Part shown: piece by piece, positions 1-6,711 of the stretch
Layout: every line of letters begins with the position of its first letter
Position numbering within the stretch: the first letter of the stretch is position 1
NCBI GenBank assembly: GCA_946885605.1
Contig: CAMPGR010000052.1
Span: 1 to 22,248 of the forward strand
Length of the DNA stretch: 22,248 nucleotides
Origin: an uncultured Pseudomonadota bacterium
GTDB lineage: Bacteria; Pseudomonadota; Gammaproteobacteria; Burkholderiales; SG8-41
Direction of reading: 5' to 3'
Position numbers and translations under genes: made by a program
The notes under the pieces: model-generated
Seen by the model: the letters and a program-made list of their open reading frames with translations, nothing else
Told to the model about the DNA's origin: nothing
Databases searched by the model: none

Positions 1-476
1 CTAGCATTCTTGCTTTGCGACTGCGCCGGATACGCAACGACGTAGCCGTGCTCCTGCGCGAGCGCGTTCATGCGCGTCCCGCGTGCGAAGTCATCGGGAC
101 TCTGCGTGCATCCATGTAGCATCACAATGAGTGGCGGCGCTTCACAGAGCCCGCTGGGAATGAAAAGTTTGTAATGCATTTCACCTGCATCGCACGAAAA
201 GCGATGATTGAGAAAAGTTCCGGCCGGCGTACGAATACCGTCTCGCTCTTGCGGCTCCGCCGTGCCGGGTTGCTCGGGATTCGGGGCTTCGGAAACGACT
301 CGATACTGGCCCTCGATACAAGCGTCACTCGCGCTTGGAGCATCGGACTGCCTCGTAGCGTCCGATGGCTCATGGCGTGCCTGGAGGCTGCGCTGAAGCG
401 CGTGCGTAGCAGCGCGCAGATCTCCTGTTTGCATTAGCCGCATCGCTTCCTGCATGGTCCGCTTCAAGCTATTCAT
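1..476 (-). CDS. PHB-depolymerase-family esterase, N-terminal part (cut by window edge)
   Basis: Partial alpha/beta-hydrolase of the esterase-PHB/LpqC family; 158 codons are visible and the rest lies left of the window. The recognisable part is LIVMLHGCTQSPDDFARGTR (about residues 110-129), the strand plus oxyanion-hole segment typical of this family, followed by MNALAQEHGYVVAYPAQSQS. Family members hydrolyse short- or medium-chain polyhydroxybutyrate or other esters. The catalytic Ser, Asp and His would lie in the missing part, so activity cannot be judged. The first ~90 residues are a helical, low-conservation extension. I chose the ATG at 476 because it is the first in frame after an in-frame TAG. 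The gene begins 18 nt after the stop of the ribbon-helix-helix gene, so the two probably form an operon. Confidence 0.8.
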   Translation of the reverse strand, partial: MNSLKRTMQEAMRLMQTGDLRAATHALQRSLQARHEPSDATRQSDAPSASDACIEGQYRVVSEAPNPEQPGTAEPQERDGIRTPAGTFLNHRFSCDAGEMHYKLFIPSGLCEAPPLIVMLHGCTQSPDDFARGTRMNALAQEHGYVVAYPAQSQSKNA

Positions 477-494
477 CCACTAAGTTCCTTTCCG

Positions 495-902
495 TCAGTT
501 TGTTCGGTCAGCGAGAGCGGCCTTAACCGCCGGACTCGCATGCAATGCGCCTAACACGGCAATCGACTCGATCGTTTCGCGCGCCAGCTCTGGAGAGACG
601 TCGTCGGCTATTCGAACGAGCCCTAGCACCTGGATGTGCAGCTTCTTCCGTGATTTGCGCACAGCCTCCAGATCTCGTTTGGAGAACTCTTGCAGTCCGA
701 GCACGAACATGCGCCGCGCGACGGTCTGACGCAGCACGTCGCTGTGCGTAGCGAGCTGGTTCCTGATTGCGGTGCGAATGAGGTCGGTCCGATTTGTATA
801 GAAGCGCTCCTGCACCAGCAGGTCGATTTGCCCAAGGTCGACGAGCCCTAGGTTGATCGTGATCTTCTCTGTGTCGGTGACCTTCGTTTTCGACTCAGCC
901 AT
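495..902 (-). CDS. Ribbon-helix-helix (CopG-type) transcriptional regulator
   Basis: A 135-residue protein. Residues ~12-50 show the ribbon-helix-helix pattern: a short strand (KITINLGLVDLG), helix A (IDLLVQERF), the turn YTNRTD and helix B (LIRTAIRNQL). These proteins dimerise, and the paired strands contact short DNA half-sites. The C-terminal ~85 residues are helical and end VLGALHASPAVKAALADRT; I recognise this arrangement from CopG-like regulators next to PHB-type esterases in betaproteobacteria. I chose the ATG at 902: the open frame extends upstream to 1037, but that extension has no family resemblance and runs through the likely operator. The gene probably represses itself and the esterase 18 nt downstream; this is inference from the upstream repeats and the family. 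Confidence 0.82.
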   Translation of the reverse strand: MAESKTKVTDTEKITINLGLVDLGQIDLLVQERFYTNRTDLIRTAIRNQLATHSDVLRQTVARRMFVLGLQEFSKRDLEAVRKSRKKLHIQVLGLVRIADDVSPELARETIESIAVLGALHASPAVKAALADRTN

Positions 903-919
903 AAACGCCCATCGCCAAT

Positions 920-959
920 ACCATCTGCTTGGAAGCCTATCACCATCTGTATGGATGGT
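920..959. promoter_or_regulatory. Candidate operator: three ACCATC half-sites upstream of the RHH gene
   Basis: Two direct copies of ACCATCTG (920-927 and 942-949, starts 22 bp apart) are followed by an inverted GATGGT (954-959), so the second and third form ACCATC-N6-GATGGT. The cluster lies 18-57 bp upstream of the RHH start codon. RHH repressors typically bind such spaced short half-sites on their own promoters. The repeats are seen; their function is inferred. Confidence 0.45.
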
Positions 960-1049
960 AAAGCGACAAGTTGGCGTCACTAAGTCGCGCCACGGGCAGC
1001 AGGGACTCCTTTCGAAAATTGAAATGAACCCCGCCAACCGTCACGGTCG

Positions 1050-1471
1050 TCAACGGCACCAACCGACTCGGTCGGATTGGCCTGACGCGCGCGATCCTCA
1101 GGATATCGGCTCAAGAAGAAGAGGCGTGCGTGGCGCTCGTGATCACCGCCGCTGTAATTTCGGCAAGCGTGAGATGCCCAAAACGATCTCGCCACCCCTT
1201 GATTTGTGTGCGTTGGCTCGCACATCCCGGCTCTTGTGGCAGCACCTCACGCTCGTAGCGCTCGCAGTGTCTCGCGCAGCGTGTGACGCTTGCTTTCCGC
1301 GGTGCCGAAGTAGCGCTCTTCCAGAATGGCTGACTCTATTTGCTTCGCCCAGCGCTTGGCGTCCGTCAGCCTATCGAATGTTGCGCTTTCTGCTCTTCCG
1401 CCCTTCAACCGCATCTTTACCCGGTAGCGCCTTTTACCCGTACGGTCAGCACATTTCTCGATGCAAGCCAC
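1050..1471 (-). pseudogene. Tyrosine-recombinase (phage-type integrase) remnant
   Basis: The start is intact: GTG at 1471, preceded by AAGGAG with good spacing. The first ~70 codons encode an integrase arm-binding domain (GKRRYRVKMRLKGG, then SATFDRLTDAKRWAKQIESA and RYFGTAESKRHTL). That frame closes at 1247. The matching continuation (ERYEREVLPQ ... WRDRFGHLTLAEITAAVIT) is in another frame from about 1262 to a stop at 1111. A third frame then gives ARLFFLSRYPEDRARQANPT down to roughly 1050. At least two frameshifts are therefore needed. The C-terminal catalytic domain (Arg-His-Arg-Tyr) is absent. The remnant lies just inside a tRNA-Lys gene, a classic integration target, so it is probably the relic of an integrative element. 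The left limit is approximate. Confidence 0.75.
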
Positions 1472-1744
1472 GGCACAGCTCCTTCTGTACGCGAATGAAA
1501 GTTCGCGACGTGCAACATCGCTCTGCTCCTCTCATCTGCTTCATTTTGGGGACTGCCCCAGGCTGCACTTCCTATTGCCTGAGCGGAACCGGACGTCCTA
1601 CTCTTTCTTCCCAATCGACAGACGCGAATCGATTATAGGAAGACGTCGATTTTTTGTGTACTGGTCGCACTTCCCAGATGTCCCGGAAGTGTCCCAGAGT
1701 GAGGAAGGGCGCTTTAACAGCAAGCACCAAGCCCTTGAAGGGAT
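1472..1744. other. Putative attachment/arm region between integrase relic and tRNA-Lys
   Basis: This 273-bp stretch has no credible gene. It holds an inverted repeat CACTTCC/GGAAGTG (1668-1674 and 1685-1691). It also holds repeated TGTCCC words (1680-1684 region and 1690-1695), reading GGGACA on the minus strand, as expected for integrase or excisionase binding sites. A hairpin made of AAGGGC, GCTT, AAGC and GCCCTT at 1705-1736 lies just past the tRNA 3' end. I find no second copy of the tRNA 3' end between 1 and 1744, so the other attachment site is either outside the window or lost. Confidence 0.4.
1705..1736 (-). terminator. Hairpin just downstream of tRNA-Lys (possible terminator or processing structure)
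   Basis: Ten base pairs are possible: AAGGGC with GCCCTT and GCTT with AAGC, with a small bulge and a 7-nt loop, starting 9 nt after the CCA end. No U-run follows on the minus strand, so intrinsic termination is uncertain. It could equally be part of the integrative-element attachment region. Confidence 0.3.
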
Positions 1745-1820
1745 TGGTAGGCGGTCGGGGATTCGAACCCCGGACCAACGGATTAAAAGTCCGCTGCTCT
1801 ACCGACTGAGCTAACCGCCC
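1745..1820 (-). tRNA. tRNA-Lys (anticodon UUU)
   Basis: A full 76-nt cloverleaf can be folded by hand: acceptor GGGCGGT with ACCGCCT, D arm GCTCAGTCGGTAGAGC, anticodon stem GCGGA/TCCGT with loop CTTTTAA (anticodon TTT), a 5-nt variable loop, and T stem CGGGG/CCCCG with loop TTCGAAT. The discriminator is A and CCA is encoded. The first acceptor pair is G1-U72 rather than the usual G-C of bacterial tRNA-Lys. The 3' end faces the integrase relic, so the last ~20 nt may have been rebuilt by an integration event. This tRNA reads AAA and AAG lysine codons. Confidence 0.96.
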
Positions 1821-1834
1821 GTGAAAAGGGCGTA

Positions 1835-1863
1835 ATTCTACGTTTGGGACGCTGAGGGGTCAA
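1835..1863 (-). promoter_or_regulatory. Sigma-70 promoter of tRNA-Lys
   Basis: On the minus strand there is a -35 box TTGACC (1858-1863), a spacer of exactly 17 bp, and a -10 box TAGAAT (1835-1840). The first tRNA base follows 14 nt after the -10 box. The segment just after the -10 box (TACGCCC) is GC-rich, as in stringently controlled stable-RNA promoters; that regulatory reading is inference. Confidence 0.75.
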
Positions 1864-1916
1864 TAAACTGCTGCTCTTTCGCGGCCGCTGCGGCGCTACT
1901 GAATTGCCTGCACCCC

Positions 1917-1933
1917 ACCCCGGCTTGCGGGGT
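1917..1933 (-). terminator. GC hairpin after the YeeE-type transporter gene
   Basis: A perfect 6-bp inverted repeat, ACCCCG/CGGGGT with a 5-nt loop, lies 6 nt past the transporter stop codon. No T-run follows on the minus strand, so it could be a weak terminator or simply a 3'-end stabilising hairpin. The rest of 1864-1939 shows nothing else. Confidence 0.35.
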
Positions 1934-1939
1934 CACCCG

Positions 1940-3067
1940 TCACGCTTCCTGCATCATGCGCCAGTACTGGAATTTCATGGTGCCCGCGGAGCCGATCACG
2001 ATCGCGAAGAAAGTGAGGATGGATCCGATCGCCAGCGTCGAGACTCCGGTGATCGCCTGCCCCACCGTGCAGCCCATCGCAAGCACTCCGCCCACGCCCA
2101 TCAACGCGCCGCCCGCGGCATGCCGGGCGAAATCGCCGCCTGAAGCGAACCACTCGAGGCGGAAGCTGCGCGTCGCGAGCGCATAGACGAACGAACCGAG
2201 TATGACGCCCGCAAGGGCCATGACGCCGAAATTAACGAGGAGCAGGTTGTCGGGGTCGACCAGATAGCGCGCGCTGTCGCCCATGGGACTCACGAACGTG
2301 TACGACTGCACCTGCACCCGGCTCGGAACATCGATCGCCATCTCGGCATATTCCTTCCAGCGCCGGCCCCAGGGCCCGGACGTGATCCACCAGCCGGCGA
2401 CGATGGCGAGACCGACGGCGGCGCCGCCCAGGATGTTGTCGCGGCTGCCGCGGAAATCTTTCGAACGGAACACGAAAAGCAGCATTCCGGCTGCGACAAG
2501 CACCCCGACGAGAAGGTGAAACCACGGCGCGGATGGCATGCCCAGCATCGCCGCGAGCACGCTGGAGAGCTCCTGGTTCGGCACGCCGTGCTGCGAGAGG
2601 TGGAGCGTCGTCGGTGCGATCCACGGCACGAACGCTTTTTCAAAAAGCGACGACCACATCATGAGATAGGCGGCGATCGCTGCAACGACGAGCACGAGGA
2701 GCGACTTCATGTTGCCGGCTCCGACGCGCACCAGCGTCTTGTTGCCGCAGCCGCTCGCGAGCGTCATGCCAATGCCGAAAACGAGCCCTCCCAGGAGATA
2801 GCGCAGCCACGCGAAGCTCGCGGTGCGATACGGCGGGAAGGTTTCGGCGTAGAGATTTGCAATGCCCGCCGCCTCGAGCGCGAGCACGCCGAGCAACGCG
2901 ATCACCATCGCGAAAACCCATGCGCGCATGCGGCCTGTATCGCCGATATTGACCCAGTCGGAGACCGCACCCATGGTGCAGAAGTTGGTCTTGTTCACGA
3001 TGGCGCCCATGACGGCCGCGACAAGGAAAACCGCAAGCAGGACCTGATGATGTATGGTCAATTCCAT
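1940..3067 (-). CDS. YeeE/YedE-family membrane transporter (TsuA-like, sulfur compound uptake)
   Basis: A polytopic inner-membrane protein of about 375 residues with around ten hydrophobic segments. It has the three cysteine motifs that mark the YeeE/YedE (DUF395) family: NKTNFCTMG near residue 30, ASGCGNK near 110 and AMGCTVGQ near 340. In the characterised member TsuA such cysteines line the path for thiosulfate, so uptake of thiosulfate or a related sulfur species is the best guess. The substrate is not proven here. I chose the ATG at 3067; a GTG four codons upstream (3079) is possible and neither has a strong ribosome-binding site. The gene stands between queC and tRNA-Lys with no partner sulfurtransferase (TusA/YeeD) visible in the window. 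Confidence 0.88.
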   Translation of the reverse strand: MELTIHHQVLLAVFLVAAVMGAIVNKTNFCTMGAVSDWVNIGDTGRMRAWVFAMVIALLGVLALEAAGIANLYAETFPPYRTASFAWLRYLLGGLVFGIGMTLASGCGNKTLVRVGAGNMKSLLVLVVAAIAAYLMMWSSLFEKAFVPWIAPTTLHLSQHGVPNQELSSVLAAMLGMPSAPWFHLLVGVLVAAGMLLFVFRSKDFRGSRDNILGGAAVGLAIVAGWWITSGPWGRRWKEYAEMAIDVPSRVQVQSYTFVSPMGDSARYLVDPDNLLLVNFGVMALAGVILGSFVYALATRSFRLEWFASGGDFARHAAGGALMGVGGVLAMGCTVGQAITGVSTLAIGSILTFFAIVIGSAGTMKFQYWRMMQEA

Positions 3068-3132
3068 GCCGTTTCTCACGGCGGCGGAGCAGCCGGAAGA
3101 CGTTTCATGTTAGCAAAATCCAATCTCGCCCT

Positions 3133-3816
3133 CTAGCCGGAGGCGCCGCTCCCATAGCGGGTCGGATCGGCGATGCCCGCGGCGGCGAAACCTGCGCGCC
3201 GCAGCCGGCACGCATCGCAGCGCCTGCAGGCGCGCCCGTCGGCATCCGCCTGATAGCACGAGACGGTGAGCCCGTAGTCCACACCGAGCGCCGTGCCGCG
3301 CTGGATGATCTCCCCCTTGCTGAGCGCGATGATGGGCACGTGCACCGTGAGCCGATTCCCTTCGACCGCCGCCTTGGTCGCGAGGTTGGCGAGCGCCTCG
3401 AAGGCGCGCACGTACTCGGGCCGGCAGTCCGGATAACCTGAATAATCGACCGCGTTCGCGCCGAAGAAAATGTCCTGCGCGCCGAGCACTTCGGCCCACG
3501 CGAGCGCAAGGGCGAGAAAGATCGTGTTCCGCGCCGGCACATACGTGGCGGGAATGCCACTCGCAGGCGTTTCCGGCACCGCGATGGAAGGATCGGTGAG
3601 CGCCGAGCCGCCGAAAGCCGTCAGATCGAGCTTCATGACACGGTGCGCCGGCGCATCGTGTGCCGCGGCCACCCGCGCGGCCGCCTGCAGTTCCGCGCGA
3701 TGCCGCTGGCCATAATCCACGGTGAGGCAGTGGCACTGGAACGCAAGGCTCCGCGCGATGGCGAGCGTGGTGGCGGAATCGAGCCCGCCCGAGAGCAGCA
3801 CGACGGCGCGGCGCAT
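3133..3816 (-). CDS. queC: 7-cyano-7-deazaguanine (preQ0) synthase QueC
   Basis: A 227-residue cytosolic enzyme that converts 7-carboxy-7-deazaguanine to preQ0 using ATP and ammonia, in the pathway to queuosine in tRNA. The ATP-pyrophosphatase P-loop SGGLDSAT is at residues 9-16. The zinc-binding cysteines are C187, C197, C200 and C203 in [18 protein letters not shown]. The length is normal for the family. Its ATG overlaps the TGA of the upstream C13 peptidase gene by one base (TGATG), which implies translational coupling. The queE and queD partners often found nearby are absent from the window. A 53-65-nt gap separates it from the transporter gene. Confidence 0.95.
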   Translation of the reverse strand: MRRAVVLLSGGLDSATTLAIARSLAFQCHCLTVDYGQRHRAELQAAARVAAAHDAPAHRVMKLDLTAFGGSALTDPSIAVPETPASGIPATYVPARNTIFLALALAWAEVLGAQDIFFGANAVDYSGYPDCRPEYVRAFEALANLATKAAVEGNRLTVHVPIIALSKGEIIQRGTALGVDYGLTVSCYQADADGRACRRCDACRLRRAGFAAAGIADPTRYGSGASG

Positions 3817-5213
3817 CAGCCCTCCGGCGCCTCCGCCGTCGCCCCGACGTGCCGCGCGCGCAGCCGCGATTCGACCTCGCGAAGCTTCTCCGCGATCGCT
3901 TCCCCGACGTGAATCTGCGGGTTGGAGGGCTCGAACTTCTGCTCGCGCTCGCGCTGCGCGATGCTCTTCTTCGCGCGCGAAAACGCCTCGCTGAAGGAGT
4001 AGGTGCGCCGCAGTTCCTCGTCGAATACCGCCTTCCCGAAGAAGGTGAACTCGGACTCGGTGCCGCACCCGAACGACGGTTTCACCGCATCCGCCGCCGT
4101 CATGATGAGTGTCGTGTCGTTCCTGAGCGGCGCGACGAAGCCGCCGGCGTAGCACGCGGAAATCGCGAGCACGCGCCATCTGATTCCTGATTCGTCGAGA
4201 ATGCGCTTCAGCGCGGCGGGCGTGAGATCTTCGAGGCGCAACGGCCAATTGACCACCGACAGCCGGTGCTTCTCGCTGCCATGCGAGGTGATATAGAGCA
4301 CGAGCAGGTCCTCGTCGCGGTTCATGACGGAGCCGACGTGCTGCAGCACCCGCGCGAGGTTGGTGACGGACGCGAGCGGCACCTCCCGCGCAGTCTTCGG
4401 ATTGTTGATCAGTGCGATCGTGCGGCCCTCGGCGTCGAAGCGCTCGCGGAAAAGCGCGTCGATCACGCGTATCTCCTTCATGAACACGTCTTCGTGCGCA
4501 TAGGCCGCAAAGCCGACGAAATAAATGTCGACGATGCCTGGGCGCTCGGGCTGCAGGGCGGCCAGGTCGCGTTCGAGGAGCGCGGGCTGCGCGTGAAATG
4601 CCACCTCATCCGCGATCGAGGATTGTGCCGGCACATCGGCCGCTCGCGTCATCCATAGCGGCTGGTGCGGCAGCCACCAGAAGCTCGTGGCAAGAAGCGC
4701 GCCGTATGCTCCGAAGACCGCAGATGCCTGTACCCACCGGCCAGGCGTCGCGCGCAGGAGCACGAGCAGCGCCGCGAGCAGAAACCAACCGAGCATGACG
4801 GTATCGACGTTTGCCGAAGCGGTGACGGAGGTAACGGAGAGTGAGGCGCCCCCGCTTCGCTGCACCCACGCTGCAAGCGCCTGCAGCACGAGAAAGACAA
4901 GCTCCATCGCGAGGACCACAATGGGATAGCCGAGGAGGAGGCGCGGCTCGCGCGTCAGGCGCGCGGCGAGATAGGCCGCGAGCATGAGGAGCGCGATCAG
5001 CGTCGTTTCTGCGGCAAGCGCCTGGAAGTTCAGCTGACCGTCGAGCCCGTGGAGCGCGGCATCGCTCGTCAAGCGCAGCGCGAAGTATGCCGCCGCAAGG
5101 ACGACGAGCTGGTCGGCAGAGTGCCGGACTTCTTCCATGCCGACCCGGCGACACAGCACCGCGCGCAGGCCGCAGCGCAGGTTCACGAGGAAGTCGGAAA
5201 GGAAGGCCTTCAT
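3816..5213 (-). CDS. Membrane-anchored C13-family (legumain-like, clan CD) cysteine peptidase
   Basis: A protein of 465 residues in two parts. Residues ~35-181 hold about five hydrophobic segments (near 35-50, 65-86, 93-115, 138-154 and 165-181). Residues ~225-440 form a caspase-like fold of the C13 type. The catalytic pair is visible as His311 in [11 protein letters not shown] and Cys354 in [10 protein letters not shown], each after a hydrophobic strand as in legumain and GPI8. The last ~40 residues are charged and probably coiled. Bacterial C13 proteins are poorly characterised, and neither substrate nor side of the membrane can be read from sequence. The gene follows cpoB by 49 nt and is coupled to queC, so it is transcribed with the Tol-Pal cluster. 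Start: the ATG at 5213 is the only good one; its upstream G-run lies inside a hairpin. Confidence 0.85.
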   Translation of the reverse strand: MKAFLSDFLVNLRCGLRAVLCRRVGMEEVRHSADQLVVLAAAYFALRLTSDAALHGLDGQLNFQALAAETTLIALLMLAAYLAARLTREPRLLLGYPIVVLAMELVFLVLQALAAWVQRSGGASLSVTSVTASANVDTVMLGWFLLAALLVLLRATPGRWVQASAVFGAYGALLATSFWWLPHQPLWMTRAADVPAQSSIADEVAFHAQPALLERDLAALQPERPGIVDIYFVGFAAYAHEDVFMKEIRVIDALFRERFDAEGRTIALINNPKTAREVPLASVTNLARVLQHVGSVMNRDEDLLVLYITSHGSEKHRLSVVNWPLRLEDLTPAALKRILDESGIRWRVLAISACYAGGFVAPLRNDTTLIMTAADAVKPSFGCGTESEFTFFGKAVFDEELRRTYSFSEAFSRAKKSIAQREREQKFEPSNPQIHVGEAIAEKLREVESRLRARHVGATAEAPEG

Positions 5214-5228
5214 GGGACCGAAGCCCCC
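5214..5228 (-). promoter_or_regulatory. UUCG-tetraloop hairpin covering the peptidase ribosome-binding site
   Basis: The minus-strand sequence immediately before the peptidase ATG is GGGGGCTTCGGTCCC. It folds into a 5-bp stem closed by the very stable C-UUCG-G tetraloop and includes one G-U pair. The only purine-rich Shine-Dalgarno candidate is the G-run forming the 5' side of the stem. The structure is seen; an effect on translation is inferred. Confidence 0.45.
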
Positions 5229-5262
5229 ATCGTGCGCGGTTGGACGCTACGCGCGGAGCAGC

Positions 5263-6111
5263 TCAGCGCAGCGTTGCGAGCCGGCGCTTCGCCTTTTCGG
5301 CGGCCTCGCTCGCCGGGAAGCGTGCGACGAGGCTGTCCATCGTTCTCCGCGCGGCGCTCCCATCTCCGAGCTCGATCTGCGCGCTCGCCATGTTGAGCAG
5401 CGCGTCGGGGACCGAAGAGCTGTCGGGGTAGATGCTGACGAGCTTCTGCTGGCTCGCGATGGCGCTCTTGTAGTCGCGCAGGTTGTAGTAGGAATCGCCG
5501 ATCCAGTATTGAGCGCGCGGGGCGAGCGCGCTCTTCGGAAATTGGGCGAGGAACGCCTGAAACGCCGCGATCGCCGCCGGGTAGTTCGCGCCGCGGCGTT
5601 GTTGCTGCGCGGCCTCGTAGGCTCGTCCTTCTTCGTTTACGGCAGCGCCCGCAGCGCCAGGCGGCGGCACCATGCCCGTCCCGGGCGGTGCGCCCGCGGG
5701 GGGAGGCGCCTCGGGCGGCGCGGCGGGCGGCGTTGAATTCGCGGCCGCCTGCTCGAGCCGCCGCAAGCGCGTGTCGAGATCGACGTACATATCGCGCTGG
5801 CGCTTCGCCGCCATGTCGATGTTGTGGCTCACGACCTCGATCTGGCCGCGCAGTTGCCGCATGTCCTCGCGCAATGCCTCGATCTGCGAGGCGAGCGCCA
5901 TCACCGGCTGGTTCTTCAGCGCCTCCTCGGCACGCGCCAGCCGTTCGGTCAGCTGCTGATGATACTGGTACAGCGCGTCGATCTGTTTCTGCTGATCGGC
6001 AATCTGCTTGCGCGCGACGTCGTCACCGAACAATGCGCCTGCAACGGGGGCTGCTGCCCCAAGCGCCGCAATTGCACCGGCAAGGATGGCGGATCGCGTA
6101 AACCGGCTCAT
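5263..6111 (-). CDS. cpoB: Tol-Pal system protein CpoB (YbgF)
   Basis: A periplasmic protein of 282 residues that links peptidoglycan synthesis to Tol-Pal constriction of the outer membrane during division. Residues 1-26 form a signal peptide (SAILAGAIAALGAAAPVAGA). Residues ~33-120 form a coiled-coil trimerisation region. A proline/alanine-rich linker follows at ~125-155. The C-terminal part from ~160 holds three TPR-like units (around YPAAIAAFQAFLAQFP, YKSAIASQQKLVSIYP and AARRTMDSLVARFP). The gene follows pal by 24 nt, with a G-rich Shine-Dalgarno (GGGGGGAAG) upstream of the ATG at 6111. Length and order match the family. Confidence 0.95.
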   Translation of the reverse strand: MSRFTRSAILAGAIAALGAAAPVAGALFGDDVARKQIADQQKQIDALYQYHQQLTERLARAEEALKNQPVMALASQIEALREDMRQLRGQIEVVSHNIDMAAKRQRDMYVDLDTRLRRLEQAAANSTPPAAPPEAPPPAGAPPGTGMVPPPGAAGAAVNEEGRAYEAAQQQRRGANYPAAIAAFQAFLAQFPKSALAPRAQYWIGDSYYNLRDYKSAIASQQKLVSIYPDSSSVPDALLNMASAQIELGDGSAARRTMDSLVARFPASEAAEKAKRRLATLR

Positions 6112-6135
6112 GAGCGTCGCGCGCTTCCCCCCGCG

Positions 6136-6681
6136 TTAATCTCCCTGGTAGCGGATATCCGCACGCCGGTTCTCGGCCCACGCTGCCTCGTCGTTCCCCG
6201 GCGCTTTCGGCTTCTCTTCGCCGAAGCTCAGGGTTTCGATCTGGCTGCCCGATGCGCCGAGGAGCTCCATCATCTGCTTCACCGCGTCAGCGCGGCGCTG
6301 CCCGAGCGCAAGGTTGTACTCGCGGCTCCCGCGCTCGTCGGTGTTGCCCTCGATGCGCACGCGCCGCGAGCGGTTCTGGCTCAAGTACTTCGCATGCGCC
6401 GAAATGATCGGCTTGTACTCGTCCTTGACGATGTTGCTGTCGTAATCGAAGTAGATGGTGCGCTTCGACAGGATGTTGGAAGGATCCTTCAGCGGATCCG
6501 CCGCAACCTTGCCGGTGTCCAGCGACTTGGTTGCTGCCGCATCCGGCGTGACCGGCCTATCAACCGGTTTGGCGGCCGAAGGCAGCCGTTCCTCGACTTT
6601 TGCACCCTCCTGCTCTTCGGGAGGCGTGCCTGCGCACGCCGCCAACAGGCCAACTGCTGCTATGGCCACAATTTTTTTCAT
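6136..6681 (-). CDS. pal: Peptidoglycan-associated lipoprotein Pal
   Basis: An outer-membrane lipoprotein of 181 residues that anchors the membrane to peptidoglycan and is moved by TolB/TolQRA. The lipobox LAAC puts the lipidated cysteine at residue 16; the next residue is Ala, consistent with outer-membrane sorting. A disordered linker to ~residue 70 is followed by an OmpA-like domain with the peptidoglycan-binding segment GNTDERGSREYNLALGQRRA. GGAGCGGAG lies just upstream of the ATG. The gene sits 30 nt after tolB, as usual. Confidence 0.97.
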   Translation of the reverse strand: MKKIVAIAAVGLLAACAGTPPEEQEGAKVEERLPSAAKPVDRPVTPDAAATKSLDTGKVAADPLKDPSNILSKRTIYFDYDSNIVKDEYKPIISAHAKYLSQNRSRRVRIEGNTDERGSREYNLALGQRRADAVKQMMELLGASGSQIETLSFGEEKPKAPGNDEAAWAENRRADIRYQGD

Positions 6682-6711
6682 TACTCCGCTCCTCGGAAAA
6701 AAAGAACCATG

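Noticed and set aside
853..1638. Long plus-strand open frame (261 codons) across the integrase relic
   Set aside because: It is antisense to a recognisable, degraded integrase; its protein has no domain-like pattern and no ribosome-binding site.
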